A stretch of DNA of 64,000 bases from assembly GCA_002403095.1 (NCBI GenBank), contig DHHC01000021.1:7670-71669 (forward strand), written 5' to 3'. The DNA is from Leptolinea sp. UBA4782 (GTDB lineage Bacteria; Chloroflexota; Anaerolineae; Anaerolineales; Anaerolineaceae). A program made the translations under genes and the position numbers. The notes beneath the pieces are model-generated. The model was given only the letters and a program-made list of their open reading frames with translations, was not told the origin of the DNA and made no database searches. Of this stretch, positions 53,079 to 61,993 are shown one piece after another. Within the stretch, counting starts at the first letter, position 1. Every line of letters begins with the position of its first letter.

Positions 53079-53789
53079 ATGCAGCCTACTTTCCCCCAAA
53101 TAGACGATTCAACGCAAACAAAAACTGAAATAAAGAACAGGAACGGGACCTGGTTGTATTACTTGCTGGTGGGGCTGGCGCTTGCTGCCGGGCTGGCACT
53201 GGGATATTTGTTCTGGGGCAGGCAATCTTTTATCCTGCAAAATACATCCAGCCAGGACCAGGTCTGGCAGGCTTTGCTGAAGGATGCCCCTGCGCTGGGT
53301 CCTGATGATGCACCGGTAACGATCGTGGAGTTCAGCGATTTCCAATGCCCGTTTTGCGCCCGCTGGCACCAGGAAGTATGGCCGCAGATCAGCGAAACCT
53401 ACCAGGGCAAGGTTCGCCTGGTATACCGTGATTTTCCCCTGGTGCAAGCCCACCCTTACGCACAAGATGCTGCTATTGCTGCCCGCTGTGCCGGACAGCA
53501 GGATCACTACTGGGAATATCATGGTCTCCTGTTTGCCGGAGAAATGGAATTAAGCGATTTGGCATTCGATGCTTTTGCAGCCCGCCTTGAGCTGGACCAA
53601 ACTTTATTTGATAAATGCCTTGCAAATCCTGAAGTCTTAAGCCAGGTTCAGGCCGACCTCAGCCTGGGCGAGATGGTTGGTATCGATGGAACACCGACCT
53701 TCTTTATAAACGGGTACCGCATCAAAGGCGCCCAGCCGTTTGAAGAATTCCAGAAAGTAATCGATTCCATCCTGGTCGGGTTGGAATAA
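53079..53789 (+). CDS. membrane-anchored DsbA/thioredoxin-fold oxidoreductase
   Basis: 236 residues. N-terminal transmembrane helix (about 23-43), then a thioredoxin-fold domain with DDAPVTIVEFSDFQCPFCARWH (active site CPFC) and a cis-Pro loop in DGTPTFFING. A second helical insert lies between. Oxidises or isomerises disulfides of secreted proteins. It faces the propeller-lipoprotein gene and precedes the kinase by 13 bp. Confidence 0.9.
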   Translation: MQPTFPQIDDSTQTKTEIKNRNGTWLYYLLVGLALAAGLALGYLFWGRQSFILQNTSSQDQVWQALLKDAPALGPDDAPVTIVEFSDFQCPFCARWHQEVWPQISETYQGKVRLVYRDFPLVQAHPYAQDAAIAARCAGQQDHYWEYHGLLFAGEMELSDLAFDAFAARLELDQTLFDKCLANPEVLSQVQADLSLGEMVGIDGTPTFFINGYRIKGAQPFEEFQKVIDSILVGLE

Positions 53790-53802
53790 CCGGGGGCAGG
53801 TT

Positions 53803-54465
53803 ATGACAAAGAAATTCATCGTGGTAGCAGGCAACATAGGGGTAGGAAAATCCACCCTGGTAGACCTGTTGTGCAGCCGGCTGGGGTTTCAGCCTTTTTA
53901 TGAACCGGTCACAGAAAACCCCTATTTAGCAGATTTTTACCGCCAGATGGAATCCTGGAGTTTCCATTCACAGGTATTCTTCCTGGCACACCGGCTGCAG
54001 CTGCACCAGGATGTGCTGCGATTCCCATCATCCTCCATCCAGGACCGTTCCATTTATGAAGATGCCGAGGTGTTTGCCCGCAACCTCTTCCTGCAGGGTC
54101 ACATGAGCCAGCGCGATTTTGAAACATACAGCACACTGTACCATTCCGTCACCGGCATGCTGCCCCCGCCCGATCTTGTCATTTACCTCAAAGCGAATGA
54201 AGACACTTTACTTAAAAGGATATCCATGCGTGGCAGGGAGTATGAGCGTAAGATCAGCCGTGAATACTTATCCCAGCTGAACGGTCTTTACACCCAATGG
54301 ATCGATGACTTTACCCTGTGCCCGGTGCTGACCGTACCTGCAGATAACCTGGATTATGTTGCCCAGGCACGCCACCTGGAACTGGTTGCTCAAAAAGTGG
54401 AACAAAAGCTGACAGGAAAAGACGAAGTCGTGTTTTCGGATCTGGAAGTCAACGGTTTCAAATAG
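53803..54465 (+). CDS. deoxynucleoside kinase family protein
   Basis: 220 residues. P-loop GNIGVGKST, ERS-equivalent QDRSIYEDAEVFA and a lid region with RGREYERKIS. Phosphorylates deoxynucleosides for salvage. A second, different kinase of the same family lies at 56389 on the opposite strand, across the candidate origin. Confidence 0.9.
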   Translation: MTKKFIVVAGNIGVGKSTLVDLLCSRLGFQPFYEPVTENPYLADFYRQMESWSFHSQVFFLAHRLQLHQDVLRFPSSSIQDRSIYEDAEVFARNLFLQGHMSQRDFETYSTLYHSVTGMLPPPDLVIYLKANEDTLLKRISMRGREYERKISREYLSQLNGLYTQWIDDFTLCPVLTVPADNLDYVAQARHLELVAQKVEQKLTGKDEVVFSDLEVNGFK

Positions 54466-54472
54466 AGAAAAA

Positions 54473-54501
54473 GATACACCTGTCAGTAAAACAGGTGTAT
54501 C
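54473..54501. terminator. intrinsic terminator
   Basis: A perfect 11-bp stem (GATACACCTGT 54473-54483, ACAGGTGTATC 54491-54501) between the convergent kinase and spoVS genes. GGAATTTTC follows on the plus strand. Confidence 0.7.
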
Positions 54502-54518
54502 GGAATTTTCTTAATCAA

Positions 54519-54779
54519 CTAGCGGGGTTCAACGACCAGTTTTATTGCGGTTCTTACTTTTCCTTCTATATCAACATCCACAAATTCAGGCACGCAGACT
54601 ATATTGATGCCATCTTCTGCCAGGTAACCGGTGGCCAATACGAGCGCTTTGATTGCCTGGTTCACTGCGCCAGCTCCGATTGCCTGAACATCAGCCCTTT
54701 TATGTTCACGGACTACACCGGCGATTGCTCCTGCCACAGCTGCGGTACGGGAGTTAGCTTTGACTTTTATGATGTCCAT
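54519..54779 (-). CDS. spoVS: stage V sporulation protein S homologue
   Basis: 86 residues from ATG 54779 (site GGGAGGCATACA), the usual SpoVS length. An upstream in-frame ATG at 54935 lacks a site and protein-like sequence. Almost the whole chain matches the family (IIKVKANSRTAAVAGAIAGV, QAIGAGAVNQAIKALVLATGYL). SpoVS is an Alba-like nucleic-acid-binding protein widespread beyond spore formers. It borders the DnaA-box region. Confidence 0.93.
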   Translation of the reverse strand: MDIIKVKANSRTAAVAGAIAGVVREHKRADVQAIGAGAVNQAIKALVLATGYLAEDGINIVCVPEFVDVDIEGKVRTAIKLVVEPR

Positions 54780-54900
54780 TGTATGCCTCCCAGCAAAGTA
54801 TTCAATTGAGATCCAACACTGTTTGATGATGGAATGATGGTGTGTTTTTCTCGCCTGGATGCATAATGATTGTACAAAAATCAACAGCACTTTACAAGAA

Positions 54901-55313
54901 CCATTAATTAATGGAATTTTAAGTAATCTTGACAACTGTTACCACTGTCCACATATTAATAAACATGGATGTTAATTAAATAGTAGTAGCAGTAGGGGGT
55001 GTGTATATGTGGATGTTCCTTGGAGAACTGAGAAATTCCCGTATATATGGTGAACAGAAAGTATCAGCTTCCATATATGGTGGATTAATTCTATTTAATT
55101 TCCACAGGGTAACAGGGACAAACAGGGGAGGAAAAAGGATAACTTCAGTCACTTTCCACAGGGTTATCCACATCCCCTATATAAAGATTTATTTACCTTT
55201 TCTTCCCTTTATCCAGGAGGTTTTCTGCGAAGTTTTCATAACTTTTATAATAGTTTTGAATCTTTTTCCACAAAAAAGGAGAGTTATCCACAGATATAAA
55301 CAGGTTATCCACA
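54901..55313. other. candidate chromosomal replication origin (oriC)
   Basis: The 568-bp gene-free gap 54780-55347 is AT-rich. Three perfect DnaA boxes TTATCCACA lie at 55164, 55284 and 55305. Near-matches are at 54945 (CTGTCCACA), 55098 (ATTTCCACA), 55152 (CTTTCCACA) and 55264 (TTTTCCACA), all on the plus strand, with one reversed copy at 55008. A palindrome CCATTAATTAATGG starts at 54901. The cluster and a DnaA-trio-like run make a replication origin the best explanation. Confidence 0.72.
54981..55016 (-). other. DnaA-trio-like unwinding element
   Basis: Plus strand TAGTAGTAGCAGTAG (54981-54995), GGGG, then TGTGGATGT (55008-55016, a 7/9 match to the reverse DnaA box). Read on the minus strand this is DnaA box, GC-rich spacer, TACTGCTACTACTA, the order described for the bacterial basal unwinding system. 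Confidence 0.55.
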
Positions 55314-55347
55314 GCCTGAGGTGGACGGATAAAAGATATTATTTTTC

Positions 55348-56361
55348 CTACTCTTCAGACAGGCTGTTCTTGCGTTTGAAAGAATCAAAATAGGCTTCGA
55401 TCTCTTCCAGGAACCGGTCCAAACCAGCTATGCGCTGGCTGTAATATTCAGGGCTTAGTTCCAGCAGGGAACACATGCCATTAAAAGTATCCAGGAGAGG
55501 GGAATCTTTGGGAAGGAAGGTTACAGCGTCCGTCCAGGTTTTCACCATCAGCCATATGGCTCCCGCCGGGGATTTCTCCCAGGTGGAACAGGAAGCGTTG
55601 AAAAGGTAAGGATGGCGGATGGAAGAAAGTTCGACCGGGCAATTCTCCTGCGAGGATACCTGGGAGAGGCAGGCTTTCCATTCTGGCTGCCAGGCCAGCC
55701 AGGCTTCATCAGTCACCGCCGGGGAGGTCACCAATTCGGCCAATGAGCCCGCCAGGTTGGGAAGTCCTGCTCCCTGTGCCCGCATGGCAAACTGGGCGAA
55801 CATGCGCCGTTCAGCCAGGGGAAGGCCAACCAGGCATGCCAGGGCGTTGGCTGCGTCTTCAATGCTGCGCAGGTAAGCCCTGAGGGTAAAAACACCCGGC
55901 TTGTGGGTGCCCGAAAAACATTCCATCCAGCACTGCCGGGCGCTGTCGATCAAAGGCTGGGCGCGCTGCAAGGCATACTCGGGGCGGAAGAACTGGGAAC
56001 ACACACTGGCCTGCGTAAACTCAAACCAGTGTCCATTGTCATGCAGCACGAGCGGGTTCTCGCATAAAAACGAACCGATCCAGACATCACTGCGCAGCTG
56101 GCGCGGCTGGTCAAAGCGGGTGATATCATAATGGCGGATATCCAGGTGTACATCCGGGGTTAGGGGGATCAGTTCGCGCTCCACTGCAGGCTGAAGGTTG
56201 TGAATACAGACGAGGTCGATATCTGTACAACCACCCAGAAGGAAATCCTCTGTACAGACAGAGCCAGTCAGGTAAATGCACAGCGGGCGGGGTTTCTTTT
56301 GAAGCCTCTCCGCAACGTGGGTTTTGGCAAACCGGATCAATAAGTCTTTGGTCAGTTTCAT
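55348..56361 (-). CDS. nucleotidyltransferase-fold protein
   Basis: 337 residues. An N-terminal nucleotidyltransferase motif of the pol-beta type (YLTGSVCTEDFLLGGCTDIDLVCI, with GS and D-x-D; third acid probably in VHLDIRHYD). The long C-terminal helical half has no recognised motif. Minimal NTases transfer nucleotides to drugs, RNA or proteins. Target unknown. Its 3' end abuts the DnaA-box region. Confidence 0.72.
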   Translation of the reverse strand: MKLTKDLLIRFAKTHVAERLQKKPRPLCIYLTGSVCTEDFLLGGCTDIDLVCIHNLQPAVERELIPLTPDVHLDIRHYDITRFDQPRQLRSDVWIGSFLCENPLVLHDNGHWFEFTQASVCSQFFRPEYALQRAQPLIDSARQCWMECFSGTHKPGVFTLRAYLRSIEDAANALACLVGLPLAERRMFAQFAMRAQGAGLPNLAGSLAELVTSPAVTDEAWLAWQPEWKACLSQVSSQENCPVELSSIRHPYLFNASCSTWEKSPAGAIWLMVKTWTDAVTFLPKDSPLLDTFNGMCSLLELSPEYYSQRIAGLDRFLEEIEAYFDSFKRKNSLSEE

Positions 56362-56388
56362 ACAGAATTCCCCACTACATCTAATCGC

Positions 56389-57030
56389 TTAATCCACCAG
56401 GGGCAGCTGGGGCTGATAGGGAGCAAGTTGGAGAGCCTGGCGGATGCGCAGGTCAACTTTTTGCAGGTCTTCAACCCGGTTCACAAAATCCAGGCTGTTG
56501 GTATCGATGGTTAACACCGGGGAGGGATGGCTTTTCTCCTCGATATAAAATGCATCATATGCCAGGTTCAGCTCATCGATATAACTGCGTTCCATCTGGC
56601 GTTCGTACGGCCGGTCGCGCAGGGCGATGCGCGCCATGAGGACATCTGTATCCGCCCGCAGGTACACCAGCAGGTCAGGGCAGATGATCTTCTCGCCGAG
56701 GGCTTCATGCACCTTGTAATACATTTGCAGTTCATCGCCCACCAGGTTGATGCGGGCAAACAGGCTGTCTTTCTCGAAGGTGTAATCGCTGAAGAGATGT
56801 TTTCCGCTCTCTAGCAAACCTGGCACAGCGGCGCTTTGCTGCCTGTAGCGGCTGAGCAGGAAGAATATCTGGGTCTGGAAGGCATACCGCTGCCGGTCGG
56901 CGTAAAAATCACTTAAGAAAGGATTTTCTTCAAAAACCTCGAGCAGGACATTTGCATCAAATGATGGTTGAAGCAGCCTGGCAAGTGTGGTCTTGCCCAC
57001 CCCGATGACACCTTCAATCGCAATGTACAT
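56389..57030 (-). CDS. deoxynucleoside kinase family protein
   Basis: 213 residues. P-loop EGVIGVGKTT, the LVYLRADTDVLMARI strand and lid Arg-rich segment (RDRPYERQMERSY). Nucleoside salvage like the 53803 gene, but the two are clearly diverged. It lies 27 bp upstream of the NTase gene on the same strand. Confidence 0.9.
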   Translation of the reverse strand: MYIAIEGVIGVGKTTLARLLQPSFDANVLLEVFEENPFLSDFYADRQRYAFQTQIFFLLSRYRQQSAAVPGLLESGKHLFSDYTFEKDSLFARINLVGDELQMYYKVHEALGEKIICPDLLVYLRADTDVLMARIALRDRPYERQMERSYIDELNLAYDAFYIEEKSHPSPVLTIDTNSLDFVNRVEDLQKVDLRIRQALQLAPYQPQLPLVD

Positions 57031-57056
57031 GCTGTACCCTCAAACTTGAAGTGATG

Positions 57057-57096
57057 AGAGAGCCCTGAAGCGAAATCATGCCAGACAGGGCTCTCT
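57057..57096. terminator. hairpin between pepF and the kinase gene
   Basis: AGAGAGCCCTG (57057-57067) pairs perfectly with CAGGGCTCTCT (57086-57096). No strong T-run follows on the minus strand. Confidence 0.45.
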
Positions 57097-57141
57097 TGTA
57101 TTATATAACGGTGTAACTGCAGATCGGCAATATCAGGCTGG

Positions 57142-58902
57142 TTAACCCTGCAACTCTTTCACCATCTCGGCGATCACATCAAAACCGCCCTGCCAGAATG
57201 CAGCCGAGTAAACATCAATGCCGGCAGCAGACAGTATCTTGATCGGGGCTTCGGACCCGCCGGCTGCCAGGAGCTGGATGTAGCGCGGCTTGAAAGACTC
57301 GCCCTCTTCCTTGAACTGCTTGTAAAGCGAAAGCACCAGCAGCTGCCCGAAGCTGTAGGCATAGACATAGAATGGGTAATTGTAGATGTGCGGGATCGAA
57401 ACCCATTCCCATTTGAACTCGTCGCTGACATCCACTGCATCCCCAAACTGGGTGCGCAGGTTTTCCAGGTAAGCGGCTGCCATTTCATCTACCGAAGCGC
57501 CATTGATCACCATTTCATGCGCTTCGCGTTCGTAGAGGGCAAAGAATGCCTGGCGCTGGATGGTGGCATAGGCATCATCCACCTGCCTGAAGACGATATC
57601 GCGGCGTACTGCCGGATCGGGTTCTTCACGCAGCAGGCGGTCGACCAGCATCATTTCGCCAAAGGTGGATGCGGTTTCTGCCAGAGGCAGGCAGGAATGC
57701 TGGGTGAAGACGGTGTGGTGCTCAGCCAGCATGGCGTGGATGGCATGCCCCAGCTCATGCGCCATGGTGGTAACGTCATCTGAGCGGCTCTGGTAGTTCA
57801 ACATCACCCACGGGGTAAGGCTGGGGACTGCGGTGGCACAGAATGCTCCGCTGGTTTTGCCTTTGCGGATTTCGCTGTCGAGATGGTTCTCGTCGAACAC
57901 CCGTTTCGCCAGTTTTGCGAAGCGGGGATGGAACTCTTTAAATGAATCGAACACCATCTTCGCTGCTTTGCTGTAGGGGTAACGTTTGTCCGACTTGCTG
58001 ACAGGGGCATAAATGTCGTACCGGCGCAGGCGGTCCACTCCCAGGATCTTGGCTTTAGCTTTGAAGAAACCCTGGAAGACGCCGACATTTTTCTGGCTGA
58101 CGTCCAGCAGCAGGCTGACCACATCGTCAGGGATGTCGTTCGTCAGGTTGCGGACGGAGATTGGGCTGGCATACTTGCGCATGCCGATGTTCTCATTGCG
58201 CCAGTCGCGCACGATGTTCTGGTAGATCTGTCCGAGGATTGATCCATCCTGTCCGTACACACGGTAGAGCTCCTTGTAGGCAGCTTCACGCAGGGCGGCG
58301 TCGTGATGGCGGGCATACACCATCAGTTCACCGCGGGTAAGGTCCAGGGTCTTGCGCCCGACCTTGAGTTTGAAGGTGTAGCGGTTGGTGATGGAATCGT
58401 ACAGCATGTTCATGGCGTTGAAGCCGGTCACGTTCTTGGTGTTGATGACCTTTTCTTCAGGCTCAGTCAAGGTGAACGGTTTGAACAAGCGCATGGCTTC
58501 AAAGTAATAGCGGTAATCGCCGGTCACCGCCAGCAATCGTTTGGCATTGTCTTCATCGAGGGCTTTCCACCACAGGTCAAAGAAGAGCGTCTTGTTCTGC
58601 AGTTCAGAAACGAACTGCATCGCGCGCTGCAGCAATCCTTGGGCTGCCTGGTCCTGGGTGTTCTGGTTAAAGGAAAGCTCTGCAAAGGCATACAGACGCT
58701 GCACCTTATTGACGATCACATCCATTTCTTTCACCAGGCTCATGAAAGCGCCAGTGGAAATTGCGCTGGTCAGGTCGCTGCGGTGCGCCTCAAATGCGGT
58801 CACACTTGCTTCGAGGTCTGTAAATGCTCCTTCCAGCTCGGGGGAATCGATGGCCGGGAAAAGGTCGGTCAGTTCCCAGCTGGTTTGTTTATATGCTGCC
58901 AT
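57142..58902 (-). CDS. pepF: oligoendopeptidase F (M3 family)
   Basis: 586 residues. The zinc motif HELGH (MAHELGHAIHAML, about residue 385) is preceded by the M3 substrate region and followed by the third ligand Glu in ETASTFGEMM. The N-terminal helical half matches the PepF family. Cytosolic, cleaves oligopeptides. No signal peptide is visible. Confidence 0.93.
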   Translation of the reverse strand: MAAYKQTSWELTDLFPAIDSPELEGAFTDLEASVTAFEAHRSDLTSAISTGAFMSLVKEMDVIVNKVQRLYAFAELSFNQNTQDQAAQGLLQRAMQFVSELQNKTLFFDLWWKALDEDNAKRLLAVTGDYRYYFEAMRLFKPFTLTEPEEKVINTKNVTGFNAMNMLYDSITNRYTFKLKVGRKTLDLTRGELMVYARHHDAALREAAYKELYRVYGQDGSILGQIYQNIVRDWRNENIGMRKYASPISVRNLTNDIPDDVVSLLLDVSQKNVGVFQGFFKAKAKILGVDRLRRYDIYAPVSKSDKRYPYSKAAKMVFDSFKEFHPRFAKLAKRVFDENHLDSEIRKGKTSGAFCATAVPSLTPWVMLNYQSRSDDVTTMAHELGHAIHAMLAEHHTVFTQHSCLPLAETASTFGEMMLVDRLLREEPDPAVRRDIVFRQVDDAYATIQRQAFFALYEREAHEMVINGASVDEMAAAYLENLRTQFGDAVDVSDEFKWEWVSIPHIYNYPFYVYAYSFGQLLVLSLYKQFKEEGESFKPRYIQLLAAGGSEAPIKILSAAGIDVYSAAFWQGGFDVIAEMVKELQG

Positions 58903-59022
58903 AGGTTTTCGCCTTTCTATGGGGATGGAAATATCTTGACCAATTCATTCTACCATAAGCATAAAACCTGAATTTATGGATCGGACTCAAATGAGTTTAT
59001 GTGTTGCTAATTTCTTAATTGC

Positions 59023-61992
59023 TTAATCTTCGGAGATAGTTCCTAAAGCATTTTCTATACTATCAAACCAGTATTTGCGATATCCCTCTGCTAGATACTG
59101 ACGATCAGCAGTGTAGAGGAATACACTAACAACAACTTCCCTCCCTTGATGGCGAAATACCTTGGGTACCCCATTCTCTTCAAACAAAGCGCGGTATCCA
59201 TCCACCTTATGCTCGTATTCTGTTCGTCCTGTCCCTTTCGGATCGATGTACAAGATATGGTATTGATCTCCCTTACTTAACCAGAAGATGAAATCGGGCT
59301 TGAAATTGGCAATGCGATTCTCAATCGGGTAATAATATGGAATGTTGATGTCATCAACCGTTTCATCAACGCGACTGAACAACCACCAATCGAAGTTCTT
59401 AAATCGGTGATCCTTCTTACGTAGATATTCTTCTAAAGAGCGCAAGAAGCGCACTTCACTTTCCACGTGGATGACACTGCGGATATAATCGATCCGCTCA
59501 TTTTCACTCAATAAAACAGGGATGTAATAATGGTTAGCAATTCGCCTGATTTCCAGTTGGGCATTATTGGCAAAAAATGTGTCCGATTGTTGCTGGCGAA
59601 GATCATCAACCTCATTTTCATAGTCGTCAAATGAAAGTTGGCCAGAATTATATTTAGCTCTAGCATCCTGAATCAGTTGGACGGCTTGCAGCACCCTTTG
59701 AATTCTGCGTTCCAGATCCCCGATTTTTTCAATGGACACTTTGATATGTCTGAAATGGTTGATCTCGTTTTCCAATTCTTTGAATCCGGTCAGATCCTTG
59801 TTACGCAGGTTGAAATAATTGGATGACTGACGGATAAGAACCGGTAGGTTGCGGTATGGACGCGGATTATCCGTTCGATATGTTGCGTCAGGATTTTGCA
59901 AGCTGGCACGCAGGGCGGTGATCTGGATTGGCGGGACTTCGTGCAAAGCGAAGAATACCCGGTCGTCATCCACATAGTTCATATAGTTTTTCAGCAAATC
60001 CAGATTTTCGGGTGTCAATGAAAATTTTGCCAGCTCTCGTTCTTTGTAAAGTAACGCGGAACTTTGAGCATAGGTCGGGATCAATAATAGTTTGCCCTGC
60101 GTGGCTTCTGTGTTGAGTTCGAGCGAGATTTCCACCTCGCCAGCCTCTTTCTCTTCCTGATCCAGGCCGCCAATCACCAGGTTGAGCGCTTCACGATTGG
60201 TGCCAAAGATAAAAACACTCTCCAGTGGTTGGACATCATTCTTAATCCTGTCAAGCACTTCATGATCTTCCTCTGGCAGCGTATTGCTGGTGATCAGTTC
60301 ACGCAGACGTTTGCGCTGGTTTTTAAGCGGTTCAATCCGTACGCCACGCCCGACGGATTGCAGGATAAACTTCTTGGCTTCCGTAGCGGTGCCGATATTG
60401 ATATAGGTAATGACGTTGGGGCGGTTGGAATCCCACCCTTCATAAAAACTGCGCGACCCAAGCAAGATATTGATATCCGAATCGGGCTGGTTCAACCTCT
60501 CAAAGTATCCTTCATCGGTGAAATGCTGATTCACTTCATAGCCTGAGAGTTCTTTCTTTAACCAATCGGTAATATCCCCGATGCGGATCAAGGCAAACGG
60601 GTCGTCACTGGTTTTGAGTTTAAAGGCAACTTCCTGGCGGTCTGAAGGACGTGTCAGGACTTCAATTTCACCAGCTGAGGTTGCGTTAAACACCTCGTGC
60701 AGTAAATCCGCCTGGGAAATTCGATTAAACAACTGATCATCCACCCGAATTGCGGTATCGCTTTCAAATATAAATTCTGGACGGTCACGCAGTTCGCTTA
60801 AAAGTTCCCGCTTGGCACTCTCCCAGGTTTCGGCGTCAATTTCTCCTTTGCCGATGTGCACCAATTCTCGGAAGAAGAGTTTAAGATCGGCGTCTTCTGT
60901 GTTGACCGAGTTGACCAGGGTCATCATCAGCGGACGATGATACAGGTCAGCGCGCACCTGGCGCACCCTGGCTTCGATGATGCGCGAATAGGTGAGCATG
61001 ATTAAGGCTTTGAGTACGATCTTCTGTTTTTCAGCGTCGGTGTATTCATCCCCTTTTCTGAAGGCGCGCACTTCCTGTTTTAGGACAGCAATGTGCTTGC
61101 CATAGCCTTTGCGGATAAACTCGCTCAGGTTGAAGTTTGCTGCGGTGGTGATGATGTCACGCGGGTCGGTGAAGGTGGCGGAAAAATTAAAGAGAAAGCC
61201 ATTGCGCGAAAGGATGGAATAGAGGTACTGCCGTTTGGAATCTTCCTTGTCGCCTTTGTGGGCTTCATCCAGCAGGATATACCAGTTTCCGTTGTTATCG
61301 TAGCTGCGGAAGTCGATAATCTTGTCTTTTTTCTCATCGCTCAAGTTATCTGACCGGTAGTAGAAAATATTCAGTTCCTGCCCGCGTAGCAGCGAGGGGG
61401 ATTGACGTTTGACTTCGGCGTAGTCACGCAGTTCATGCAGCCGGATAAACAGCCCTCCGCCGGCATTGAACTCATCCACGTGGGTACGCAGCTGCTCCAA
61501 CAGGTCATCACGATAGGTGAGAACAAGAATGTCATGGACGGGGATTTCCCCCATTTGCATAAGACCGTTTAATAATTCGATCAATTTGACGATCACAAGC
61601 GTCTTGCCCGAACCAGTCGCCATCCAGAAGCACATGCGATTGATGAACTGCTCGTAAGGCATGCGATCATCTGTTTGGTTGTAATAGGTTTCCAGCAGGG
61701 CTGCGAGTTTACGCTTGGCAGCCGAGGAGCGATCCAGCGGCAGATCGAGGTCTGCTTCCAATCCGAAGTCGTGGTACCAGGCCATAAATACCTGCTTGCG
61801 CTCGCTCTCAGGCTGTCCGGGCGTTTGGTAATACTTCCATAAGGCCAGGAGCGCATTATACAGGGCTTGCTGCTGATAATCCCACAGCACCTTGCCGCGC
61901 GAGAAGGTCGCCAGGTCGAAACCGGCCCAGTTGGGCGGCAGAGACCCTTGCGGCAGGTTTTCCAGCATGCGTTGCAGGTAGATGCCGGTCAT
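59023..61992 (-). CDS. type III restriction enzyme, Res subunit
   Basis: 989 residues. Superfamily-2 helicase motor with Walker A ATGSGKT (125-131), DEAH box in ILLDEAHKGD (about 245) and helicase-C motif QSVGRGVR. The C-terminal nuclease has PDFIFWLSKGDQYHILYIDPKGTG (PD ... D-x-K). It needs Mod for DNA recognition and cuts near two inverted sites. The gene starts 1 bp after the mod stop, so the pair is one unit. Confidence 0.9.
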   Translation of the reverse strand: MTGIYLQRMLENLPQGSLPPNWAGFDLATFSRGKVLWDYQQQALYNALLALWKYYQTPGQPESERKQVFMAWYHDFGLEADLDLPLDRSSAAKRKLAALLETYYNQTDDRMPYEQFINRMCFWMATGSGKTLVIVKLIELLNGLMQMGEIPVHDILVLTYRDDLLEQLRTHVDEFNAGGGLFIRLHELRDYAEVKRQSPSLLRGQELNIFYYRSDNLSDEKKDKIIDFRSYDNNGNWYILLDEAHKGDKEDSKRQYLYSILSRNGFLFNFSATFTDPRDIITTAANFNLSEFIRKGYGKHIAVLKQEVRAFRKGDEYTDAEKQKIVLKALIMLTYSRIIEARVRQVRADLYHRPLMMTLVNSVNTEDADLKLFFRELVHIGKGEIDAETWESAKRELLSELRDRPEFIFESDTAIRVDDQLFNRISQADLLHEVFNATSAGEIEVLTRPSDRQEVAFKLKTSDDPFALIRIGDITDWLKKELSGYEVNQHFTDEGYFERLNQPDSDINILLGSRSFYEGWDSNRPNVITYINIGTATEAKKFILQSVGRGVRIEPLKNQRKRLRELITSNTLPEEDHEVLDRIKNDVQPLESVFIFGTNREALNLVIGGLDQEEKEAGEVEISLELNTEATQGKLLLIPTYAQSSALLYKERELAKFSLTPENLDLLKNYMNYVDDDRVFFALHEVPPIQITALRASLQNPDATYRTDNPRPYRNLPVLIRQSSNYFNLRNKDLTGFKELENEINHFRHIKVSIEKIGDLERRIQRVLQAVQLIQDARAKYNSGQLSFDDYENEVDDLRQQQSDTFFANNAQLEIRRIANHYYIPVLLSENERIDYIRSVIHVESEVRFLRSLEEYLRKKDHRFKNFDWWLFSRVDETVDDINIPYYYPIENRIANFKPDFIFWLSKGDQYHILYIDPKGTGRTEYEHKVDGYRALFEENGVPKVFRHQGREVVVSVFLYTADRQYLAEGYRKYWFDSIENALGTISED

Positions 61993-61993
61993 A

